From Christensenella sp. UBA4263 (GTDB lineage Bacteria; Bacillota; Clostridia; Christensenellales; Aristaeellaceae): 47,429 nt of DNA. Shown here in pieces: positions 8,779 to 16,129 of the stretch; within the stretch, counting starts at the first letter, position 1, and each line of letters starts with the position of its first letter. A program made the position numbers and the translations under genes. The notes under the pieces are model-generated. The model saw only the letters and a list, made by a program, of their open reading frames with translations. It ran no database searches and was not told where the DNA came from. Location: NCBI GenBank assembly GCA_002395225.1, contig DGWH01000075.1, positions 59,201-106,629 of the forward strand, read 5' to 3'.

Positions 8779-10287
8779 TTATCCCTTCTGTTTGCTGACC
8801 CGTCTGGAAAGAGGCGAAATAGCCCCCTGCGGACAGACCAGCATGCACAGATGACAGCCAACACACTTTTTCCCGTTAAGCACCGGCCTGCGATCCTTAT
8901 TCAGCAGAACCGCCTGATGTCCGCCGTCTGAACAGGAAATTTCACACCGTCCGCACCCGATGCAGCGTGTATGATCAAAGGAAGGATAGACAATCGTGTC
9001 CCGTTCAAGCACATCGGTGGTATGGCTCACAAAGTCCAGTCCCAGGCCCATTACCTCTTTAACGGAGGAAAAGCCCATTTCTGCCAGATACAGGTTGAGT
9101 CCTGCCTTCAGGTCATCAATGATCCGGTATCCGTACTGCATCACGCTGGTGGTAATCTGAATGGAATTCCCGCCCATCAGGAGATACTCCAGTGCATCCT
9201 GCCAGGTCTCTATCCCGCCCATTGCCGAGATGTGCATCCCCTTCAGTTCCGGATCCTTGCCGATTTCTGAAATAAAGCGAAGGGCAATCGGCCGGACCGC
9301 CTTTCCGCTGTATCCGCCCACGGAGCTCATGCCATGAATAGCCGGTGCGGAAACAAACGTGTGAATATCCACGCCAACCACGGACTTGATGGTATTTATC
9401 GCTGCAATTCCATCCGCTCCGCCGCGCTTGGCCGCCTCTGCCGCGTAACGCATGCTTTCAACGTTCGGCGTCAGTTTGGCCAGTACAGGAATCGAACACC
9501 CTGACTTGGCGGCCGCTGTAAACCGTTCCACCAGTTTGGGAACCTGACCGATATCACTGCCCGTCCCTCCGGCAGCCATATTGGGGCAGGAGAAATTCAG
9601 TTCAACCGCATCTGCTCCGTTCTTTTCACACAAATAAGCCAATTCCGCCCACTCTGACTCATTCTTTCCCATGATGGACGCCAGAATGCGCTTATTCGGA
9701 TAGTTTTCCTTCAGCCTGCGGAATATATCCATATTTTCCGGGACACTGTGATCCGAAAGCTGTTCGATATTCTTAAAGCCAATAATCTCCCCGTTGTCCC
9801 CCTCAATTGCCGAGAAACGGGGCGACGCCTCATGAATATCGATTGTCGAAACGGTCTTAAAGGCTGCACCTGCCCATCCGGCCTCAAAAGCCCTGGCACA
9901 CATGTCATAGCTGCTGGCTACCACAGAGGAGGAAAGCAGGAACGGATTTTCAAGCTCGATGCCGCACAGATCGCAGCGAAGCCGATCCTCGTTGTCCGGA
10001 AGAGGTGTTTCACATTCCGGTTTTACCTGATAATACAGACGGTTGACCAGGTCACGGATCGGAACATCTCCGGACCGGACACAGGCCCTTTCACAGTCCT
10101 TGCTGCACATCAGGCAGGGATTCTCCTCCGGCAGCTGTCCGGCCGCTGTCTGTTCATTCCGGAACCAGATGCTGCGCAGAAGCTCTCCGGGATTCATATG
10201 CGGACACGCCCGGCTGCAGGGAGGATCCTTGCACAGGACGCAGTTAATCATATCAAAGCGGGGGATAGACGGTTTGTTTTTTATCAT
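8779..10287 (-). CDS. Fe-S dihydropyrimidine dehydrogenase-like (PreA-type) oxidoreductase
   Basis: 502 aa. Three parts: an N-terminal Fe-S region with CVLCKDPPCSRAC (C16, C19, C24, C28) and CLMCSKDCERAC; a dihydroorotate-dehydrogenase-type FMN barrel at about residues 95-400 (NPFLLSSSVVASSYDM, FKTVS, ELNFSCPNM, INTIKSVVGVD, MGGIETWQDA); and a C-terminal two-cluster ferredoxin (CIGCGRCEISC, CVGCHLCMLVC). The barrel and C-terminus match the PreA/dihydropyrimidine dehydrogenase family, which reduces uracil and thymine. The N-terminal cysteine pattern is like the first domain of PreT and mammalian DPD, but the FAD/NADPH-binding domain that normally follows is missing. The electron donor is therefore unclear, and pyrimidine as substrate is an inference. 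ATG at 10287 follows GGGAGAGG. Confidence 0.78.
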   Translation of the reverse strand: MIKNKPSIPRFDMINCVLCKDPPCSRACPHMNPGELLRSIWFRNEQTAAGQLPEENPCLMCSKDCERACVRSGDVPIRDLVNRLYYQVKPECETPLPDNEDRLRCDLCGIELENPFLLSSSVVASSYDMCARAFEAGWAGAAFKTVSTIDIHEASPRFSAIEGDNGEIIGFKNIEQLSDHSVPENMDIFRRLKENYPNKRILASIMGKNESEWAELAYLCEKNGADAVELNFSCPNMAAGGTGSDIGQVPKLVERFTAAAKSGCSIPVLAKLTPNVESMRYAAEAAKRGGADGIAAINTIKSVVGVDIHTFVSAPAIHGMSSVGGYSGKAVRPIALRFISEIGKDPELKGMHISAMGGIETWQDALEYLLMGGNSIQITTSVMQYGYRIIDDLKAGLNLYLAEMGFSSVKEVMGLGLDFVSHTTDVLERDTIVYPSFDHTRCIGCGRCEISCSDGGHQAVLLNKDRRPVLNGKKCVGCHLCMLVCPQGAISPLSRRVSKQKG

Positions 10288-10498
10288 CTGTACCTCTCCC
10301 TTCCGGGTTTACCTCGGTTATTCACAAACATCTTCCTTCGACGTGAACCGGGCAGTTCAGTATTTGCAGAGGCAAAACGGGCAAAGACATATTCAAAAGA
10401 AAATCAACCATCCGAACCGTCCCGCCTCCTGAATCACTCAGGAAAACAGGCCGTTGTCCGGATGGTCTGATGAATGTCTAAACGGTCCGGGGTACAGC

Positions 10499-11005
10499 TC
10501 AGCTGTCCTTCTCTATGCTCTTTTCGGTAATTGTGCAGGTCTGAGCATCGATGGAATACTCATACTCCAGCCCATTGGCATAGAACTCAATCTCATAGAC
10601 CAGCCTTCCGTCGTCCTCATCCATTTCGGATTTCTTCACACGGACATCTTCCGGTTTCAGTCCGGCGTCTGCCAGAGCTACCTGCATTGCCTCATCGTTT
10701 GTCAGCTTCTGAGCCGCAAAATCACGCTGGAACGTTTCTTTTTCAAACTCATCAATGCTGCCGGTGTTGGCATCCACGTCCATCTCATACTTGCTGCTGT
10801 CATCAAAGAACTCGATCTCATAAACCGACCGTCCATCGTCCCAGTCCAGATGTGCCTTGATGAAAGTCGCATTTTCCGGCTTTACACCGGCATAATCAAG
10901 CGCTGTTTTCTTGGCATCCTCCAGTGAAATCTTGTTCTCTGCCACTGCGTTCAGTGCAAATACCATTGTCAGAACAACCAGAACAGCGATAACAACTTTT
11001 TTCAT
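10499..11005 (-). CDS. Secreted protein with two PepSY-like domains
   Basis: 168 aa. ATG at 11005 is preceded by AAAGGAGG and begins a signal peptide (KKVVIAVLVVLTMVFALNAVA). The mature protein has two similar halves: ISLEDAKKTALDYAGV ... VYEIEFFDDSSKYEMDVDANTG and TNDEAMQVALADAGL ... VYEIEFYANGLEYEYSIDAQT, each the usual PepSY pattern. PepSY domains are found in inhibitors of secreted proteases and in sensor proteins; the target is unknown. It has a well-formed promoter with an operator-like inverted repeat. Confidence 0.85.
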   Translation of the reverse strand: MKKVVIAVLVVLTMVFALNAVAENKISLEDAKKTALDYAGVKPENATFIKAHLDWDDGRSVYEIEFFDDSSKYEMDVDANTGSIDEFEKETFQRDFAAQKLTNDEAMQVALADAGLKPEDVRVKKSEMDEDDGRLVYEIEFYANGLEYEYSIDAQTCTITEKSIEKDS

Positions 11006-11155
11006 TTCAGATCTCCTCCTTTTTCTTTTTCTGGGTTTCCCTTTTTCACTCTGTCCGACCCGGCGGCGAAACAGACGGTTTTTTCAAAAGAAACAGATGG
11101 ATGCCGTTTTCGCCCATCCGCAGCCCCTCACGGTCCGCTGCAGAATTTCGCATCC

Positions 11156-11197
11156 TTTCTGACAGTTTATACGTACAAAAACGTTCCCTGTCAGAAA
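11156..11197 (-). promoter_or_regulatory. Promoter with perfect 10-bp inverted repeat (putative operator) for the PepSY gene
   Basis: Minus-strand CTGACA (11189-11194), 17-nt spacer, TATAAA (11166-11171). The promoter is framed by TTTCTGACAG (11156-11165) and CTGTCAGAAA (11188-11197), a perfect 10-bp inverted repeat with 22 bases between. One arm contains the -35 hexamer and the other lies just past the -10, so a dimeric regulator bound here would occlude RNA polymerase. The rest of 11006-11411 holds a roughly 150-nt leader and no gene. Confidence 0.6.
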
Positions 11198-11411
11198 AAA
11201 GTTGCATTTGGGCAGCCGATGTATTTCCATGCACTCTGTCTCTTTCGGATTTCCTATTTTATTTTACCTGTTCTCAGGCAAACTGTCCAGTAATTTTTTT
11301 CAAAAAACAGGGATTTCGCATGATCCGTCTATCTCAGATATGTTCATTATGTGTCTTTTCAAAAAAGCATGCTGGCTCCACGCTTTGTTATGACATTACC
11401 GCCACCTACCG

Positions 11412-11732
11412 TCACATTGCCCCTTGAACGACCGAATTGCTGATGGTATAGCCCTCATATTCCTCATCATCTTCGTCAGTCTTAATTCTAACATATCCAC
11501 CGATTGCCATTTGCAAATGCAGTGGTGTCGGTGGTGCAACGGTGTGGTTCGTGCATTGTCGATTAATGAATGTAACGGCGTGGGTTGTTCCATCCACCGT
11601 TGCCGTTTTGCAGGCAACAAGGGCGATATCCGCATATGCCATTACACTCATCCCTGACACCAGTCCGATGACCTGTGCCAGTACCAGTAAAACGCTCAGC
11701 TGCTTCCTTTCCGATTGCTTTTTCTCTTTCAC
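11412..11732 (-). CDS. Small secreted protein, unknown function
   Basis: 106 aa. GTG at 11732 follows GGGGGAGG. A basic start (KEKKQSERKQ) and hydrophobic core (LSVLLVLAQVIGLVSGMSVM, cleavage near AYA) form a signal peptide. The 70-aa mature part has two cysteines (ACKTAT, RQCTNHT), which could make a disulphide, and an acidic stretch (TDEDDEEYEG). No family is recognised. It stands alone between two terminator-like regions. Confidence 0.5.
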   Translation of the reverse strand: MKEKKQSERKQLSVLLVLAQVIGLVSGMSVMAYADIALVACKTATVDGTTHAVTFINRQCTNHTVAPPTPLHLQMAIGGYVRIKTDEDDEEYEGYTISNSVVQGAM

Positions 11733-11769
11733 CAGGCCTCCCCCTTGTTGTCATGCTTATTGATAATAA

Positions 11770-11814
11770 AACCGCCGGATCTGACAGGGCCTTTCCCCAT
11801 CAAATCCGACGGTT
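11770..11814 (-). terminator. Terminator-like hairpin after the DUF2442 gene
   Basis: On the minus strand AACCGTCGGAT ... ATCCGGCGGTT (one G-U or mismatch) is followed by TTATTATC. It lies between the DUF2442 gene and the small secreted protein gene. Confidence 0.5.
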
Positions 11815-11964
11815 ATCCATCACGAATAGTGTATTCAGTTTCAAAAGCCTCGCAGCTATAAGAAGCTAAAGGGTGCAGTTATGCTCTGGCTGGCTGAGAA
11901 AGTGTATTTCTATTCCGTATGACTGTCATGTCCATTTTGCATAGAGTTTACCGGTGCCCATTGC

Positions 11965-12255
11965 TTACACGGCTTCATGTCCATCTGCAACATGTTCAAG
12001 CGCATACAATGTATCCGGATCAATGTCAATACAGCCCGCTGCGTCGTTGTTTCCGTTCAAATCCCAGGCTAATGTATGATTCATGATCTTATATTTATTG
12101 ATAAAAACATCCTGATTCTGAAGTTTCTGGAATACGCCTCTTCCAAGCTTGGGCTTGACATCATATACAACGATTTTCCCATCCACAAAATAAACAGATA
12201 CCGTATAATCCGGATGCGGAACAACTAGCACAATATTCGGGACATCATCCATCAT
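11965..12255 (-). CDS. DUF2442 domain protein
   Basis: 96 aa, cytoplasmic. The pattern YTVSVYFVDGKIVVYDVKP, then GVFQKLQNQDVF and, near the end, AAGCIDIDPDTLYAL matches DUF2442, small proteins often found next to DUF4160 proteins in toxin-antitoxin-like pairs. No DUF4160 partner is visible here, so it is an orphan. AAGGAG lies 10 nt before the chosen ATG; an earlier out-of-frame ATG nearer the site stops after a few codons. Confidence 0.7.
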   Translation of the reverse strand: MMDDVPNIVLVVPHPDYTVSVYFVDGKIVVYDVKPKLGRGVFQKLQNQDVFINKYKIMNHTLAWDLNGNNDAAGCIDIDPDTLYALEHVADGHEAV

Positions 12256-12300
12256 AAAACATCGTCTCCTTTTTACATGAGCAGAGCAATTCGGTTCAAA

Positions 12301-12395
12301 GGAGCGGGATCGACGCGTAGCGTCGATTTGTCAAATATGAGCACTGAAAATGTTGCGGTGCCAAAAAACCGGGCTGCGGCTGAGGAGGAAGATCC
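12301..12395 (+). repeat. Dispersed structured element, copy R1 (type B)
   Basis: Hairpin ATCGACGC-GTA-GCGTCGAT (12309-12327), then TTGTCAAATATGAGCAC, a GCAC/GGTGC pairing and GCGGCTGAGGAGG. It aligns base for base over about 65 nt with the copy at 34141 but with a fully compensated hairpin. Unlike the others it has no gene directly after it; the next start codon is 450 nt away. Bases 12396-12660 hold nothing I can support. Confidence 0.7.
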
Positions 12396-12670
12396 TGCTT
12401 TGCCAATTCCCAGTTCTCCATTGTTCCTGAATAATCTGAGAAACCGAAGTTCCTGTCTCATGGTTCGGCCTGCCAGCGCGTATAAATCCTGCACGTGAAC
12501 ATAAAGACATGACGAAAGTGTAGCAGAAGCGGGGGCAGATTTCAACGGAATTTTAAAACACTTTTCGGTTTGTAGATTGAGGGGTTCAGATTCCTGTATT
12601 TCCGGTTCTTCTTTCAAACTGTTCCTGCCTGAGTCCTCCGTGGTTTGCAAAGAAAGCCGTCAAATCCGGC

Positions 12671-12699
12671 TTGCCAATTTCCTTTCAGGTGTTTAAAAT
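12671..12699 (+). promoter_or_regulatory. Promoter of the M16C peptidase gene
   Basis: TTGCCA (12671-12676), 17-nt spacer, TAAAAT (12694-12699), 145 nt upstream of the start codon. Confidence 0.55.
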
Positions 12700-12843
12700 G
12701 TTTCATTGATAAAGACATCCGGATTCGCATTCAGATCATTAACCTGCCGAAATAATTCTGGCAGTGCACCTGAAAGCGAACAAAGCACGAATCAGACTGC
12801 CTCTCCGGAACAATTCAAGTCAGCGAAAGGGGAACCCCGGAAG

Positions 12844-15800
12844 ATGAAAAAAAGCACTTTTCTGATCATCCTTCTTGTGATGATCTCCCTGGTACTTGCT
12901 GCAGTGGCTGAACCACCGACAGAATTTGAAATTCCCGAAACCGGAACGAACATACACGGTTTTATCGTAAGAGATGTCTCCGACTGGGATGAATATCTCA
13001 CCAGCGTCGTCAAACTCGAGCACATCCGAACTGGGTCAGTCCTCTTCTGGCTGGCCAATGACAATACCAACCGGTCCTTTACCGTGTCCTTCCATACGCC
13101 GATTTATGATGATACCGGAATTGCCCATGTTTTTGAACACGCCACACTGGGCGGCAGTGTCAAATACCCCGGCGCCAACACCTTCTTTGAAATGTCTGCC
13201 AAAACCAGCAATACGTATCTCAATGCCTCCACCTCCACCTACTCAACGAATTACAAGATGGCCTCCATTTCGGAGGAACAGCTGATCCAGTACATAGACT
13301 TCTATATGAGCGGCCTGACAGAGCCGCTTGCCATTTCCAATCCCAACGCCATGATGCGTGAGGCATTTCGTTATGAACTGAATGACAGGGAAGACCCCAT
13401 CTCCATTCAGGGAGTCGTTTACAGCGAAATGCTGGGCGCACTCTCCAAAGAACGCATGGCCTATTACAATTTCATGCGCACGCTCTGGCCGGGAAGCTAT
13501 TTAAGCAGTATTTCCGGCGGCGATCCTGAACACATTCCCGAGCTGACCCTTGAAAAGATCCGGGCGTTTCACGAAACGTATTATCACCCGTCCAATGCCA
13601 CCATGGTGCTGTCCGGCAATCTCGACCTTCCGCGCATCCTTGAGCTGCTGAATACCCGTTATCTTTCCCGGTATGATCATAAGGACATCCTGTTTGAGGA
13701 TCCGGGATACACTCCTGTTGCCCCCGGCTATCATGAGAAGATTTACACCTATCCGGTTGAGGAAGGGACGCCGACGGAAAACGGTGCCATCATGTACTTT
13801 GCCTATCCCTTTGATGTCACCCGGGCGGACTATAATGATCTGGCGGTTCTCCGCTATCTCGCGTATTACCTGAATGATGAAGCTTCCCCGTTTATGCAGA
13901 AGACACGGGAGCAGCTGCCCGGGGCATCATGCTCGACCGCCGTTTCCTGGAACCCTGACCGGAAAATGTCCCTCACCTTTACTGGAAGCGGCCTCAATGA
14001 ATCAGATAAAGACAACTTTCGCACCATCTGCGAAACCTCACTGGCTGAGGTCCTTCGCAGCGGTGTGAATGAGGATGTGCTTAATGCCATTCTGACCAAT
14101 AACCGCTTCTCCGATCTGATGGAGCTGGATGACTCCTCAGTCTATCTCTCCCTCGCAGATGAGATCATTTCATCGCAGTACATTTTGGGCGACCCGGATG
14201 CATGGAAGATGACAGCGGGATTCAACCGATCCCTGGATCAGCGGATCACCGTAGACAATCTGAACCGGACAGCGAAAAAATACTGGACCGATCTCAATAC
14301 CTCGATCATGGCCATCACCGTTCCAACGCCGGGGCTCAGGGAAGAGAAAGACGCCGCCCTGCGCCGGCAGCTGGATGACATGAAAGCCGCCATGACCCCG
14401 GAGGAAGTAGAGGCACTGATTCAAAAGACGAAAGACTACCATGCATTTGTCGAGGAGAGCAACGCAATCCTTATGCCGGAATCCCTGAATGCACTGAGCG
14501 TCCGTTCTCTGCCGGAAGAGGTTTCCTATAAAGAAGCAGCGGAAACCTCCCTGGACGGCATCCGCCTGATTACCTCCGAGGTCGACTCTCCGCTGACCCG
14601 TATCGACCTGATTACCCGTTCGGATGTGATCCCGTTTGAAGATCTGTTTGCCTACCTGGAGTTTTCCAATTTGCTGGGAAAGCTCGGCACCGATCTCCAC
14701 CCCCGCATTTCCCTGCCCTCCAAACTGAACCGGGTCTCCGCCGGCGCCTCCTTCCTGCGAACCTATATTGTCGAGGACAAGGATACCCGGGAATATGTCG
14801 TTCAGGCAAGAACCTCCTGGTACACGCTCCCGGATCTCCTTGAGGAGAGCTTTGCGCTGATTGAGAATATCCTGTATCATACCGATTTCAGTGATTATGC
14901 GTTTATCCGCAATGACGCCGCGCAGCAGGTTGCCGCCTTTACCAATTCTCTGAGTTCCTCGGCGCTCTCTCTGGGTGTCTATGCGGCCTTCTCCCCGTTC
15001 TCAGGTTCCTCAAACCTGGTAAAGTATCTGAAGGGGGATGCATACATTCGCTACCTGGACAAAGTCAGTAAAATGACGGATGCCGAACTGGACGAGCTGA
15101 CCGTTAAATTTGAAACGTTCCGTGATCTGGTGCTGAATCGGAACGGCGCTCTCCTTGGCATCATGGGCAATCAGGAGAATCTCCTTCGTTCCTCAACCCT
15201 CGGCTATCAGCTGCTCGGCCGATTTGACAAGGCCAGGCACGAATCATTTGATTACACCGCGATGCTGCCGGAGGCCCCCAGACACAGCGCCATCGTCACG
15301 GGCGGAAATATCGTCTATAACATTGCCGCCGTGGATCTTGAGGCAGCCGGGTTTGACAGAGATGACGGCGGCCTGCAGGTCATCCAGGAAATTCTCAATG
15401 ACAAGTTCCTGTATCCCGAGCTGCGTGTCAAAAACAGCGCCTACGGCGGTTACTGCCTGAAGGATGACTATCTGTTCGGTTTCTACTCCTACCGGGATCC
15501 GAAAGTCGCTGAAACCTATCAGGTCTATGCCAGCACCGCGGATTTCCTGCAGAATCTTTCCATCACCGAAAGCGAACTTGAAGGATATCAGATTTCCGCG
15601 TACAGCAAAGTAAACGCCCCCATCGGCCCCCTGAGTACTGCGCTGAGAGGAATTCAGGATAAGATTAACCAACGGGAGACACGCGAGGAAAGTCTGCGCC
15701 TCATCCGGGATATTAAAGCATTCACACCGGCCGATCTTAAAAAGTACATCTCCCTGTTCACCCGCTTCGGGCAGGATGAGGTAGTCCGCGTAACGGCAGG

Positions 15801-15912
15801 TGCCAGATCCATGATCGAATCCTGTCCTGATCTGTTTGACCACATCAACTATGATCTGCTTGCTTTCACCGGCACTGAAAGCACCTCCGCCGCCCCCGCG
15901 GAGGAGCCATAA
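12844..15912 (+). CDS. Secreted M16C-family zinc metallopeptidase (presequence protease-like)
   Basis: 1022 aa. ATG at 12844 starts a signal peptide (KKSTFLIILLVMISLVLAA, cleavage near AVA-E); the frame is open for 46 more codons upstream but these are not signal-like. The inverted zinc site HVFEH is at residues 95-99, with the downstream MREAFRYEL and GVVYSEMLGA region giving the third ligand, as in M16C/PreP enzymes. The rest follows the family's four-domain clamshell, with the M16C-associated domain in the middle and the second, inactive half at the end. M16C enzymes degrade unfolded peptides. Most bacterial relatives are cytoplasmic; here the signal peptide suggests activity outside the membrane. 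Single gene with its own promoter. Confidence 0.88.
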   Translation: MKKSTFLIILLVMISLVLAAVAEPPTEFEIPETGTNIHGFIVRDVSDWDEYLTSVVKLEHIRTGSVLFWLANDNTNRSFTVSFHTPIYDDTGIAHVFEHATLGGSVKYPGANTFFEMSAKTSNTYLNASTSTYSTNYKMASISEEQLIQYIDFYMSGLTEPLAISNPNAMMREAFRYELNDREDPISIQGVVYSEMLGALSKERMAYYNFMRTLWPGSYLSSISGGDPEHIPELTLEKIRAFHETYYHPSNATMVLSGNLDLPRILELLNTRYLSRYDHKDILFEDPGYTPVAPGYHEKIYTYPVEEGTPTENGAIMYFAYPFDVTRADYNDLAVLRYLAYYLNDEASPFMQKTREQLPGASCSTAVSWNPDRKMSLTFTGSGLNESDKDNFRTICETSLAEVLRSGVNEDVLNAILTNNRFSDLMELDDSSVYLSLADEIISSQYILGDPDAWKMTAGFNRSLDQRITVDNLNRTAKKYWTDLNTSIMAITVPTPGLREEKDAALRRQLDDMKAAMTPEEVEALIQKTKDYHAFVEESNAILMPESLNALSVRSLPEEVSYKEAAETSLDGIRLITSEVDSPLTRIDLITRSDVIPFEDLFAYLEFSNLLGKLGTDLHPRISLPSKLNRVSAGASFLRTYIVEDKDTREYVVQARTSWYTLPDLLEESFALIENILYHTDFSDYAFIRNDAAQQVAAFTNSLSSSALSLGVYAAFSPFSGSSNLVKYLKGDAYIRYLDKVSKMTDAELDELTVKFETFRDLVLNRNGALLGIMGNQENLLRSSTLGYQLLGRFDKARHESFDYTAMLPEAPRHSAIVTGGNIVYNIAAVDLEAAGFDRDDGGLQVIQEILNDKFLYPELRVKNSAYGGYCLKDDYLFGFYSYRDPKVAETYQVYASTADFLQNLSITESELEGYQISAYSKVNAPIGPLSTALRGIQDKINQRETREESLRLIRDIKAFTPADLKKYISLFTRFGQDEVVRVTAGARSMIESCPDLFDHINYDLLAFTGTESTSAAPAEEP

Positions 15913-15993
15913 CGGCCAGTACGCGGCAGACCGGAGCAGCACCGAAATTGTTCCAGATTGTCAAGTTCAATTTCCTTTTCGGAAACTTTTTGT

Positions 15994-15999
15994 TACAAT
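15994..15999 (+). promoter_or_regulatory. Possible extended -10 promoter of the CARF-HEPN gene
   Basis: TGTTACAAT (TG at 15991-15992, -10 TACAAT at 15994-15999), about 130 nt before the start codon. No good -35 is present; the hairpin TTTCC-ttttc-GGAAA lies where it would be. Confidence 0.4.
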
Positions 16000-16129
16000 A
16001 CCTGTAATTTGAGTAAAACCAATGATAATAGGACGCCGCCTCCGGCATCGCACCCTGCGGCAGACTCATCCGCGCTTATCCCCAAGTATTGATCACCATT
16101 CCAAATATGGAACCAGGAGGAATAGTACC

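Noticed and set aside
12273..12650. 125-codon minus-strand frame in the R1 region, vaguely transposase-like
   Set aside because: It covers element R1, has no ribosome site, and the similarity could not be supported.
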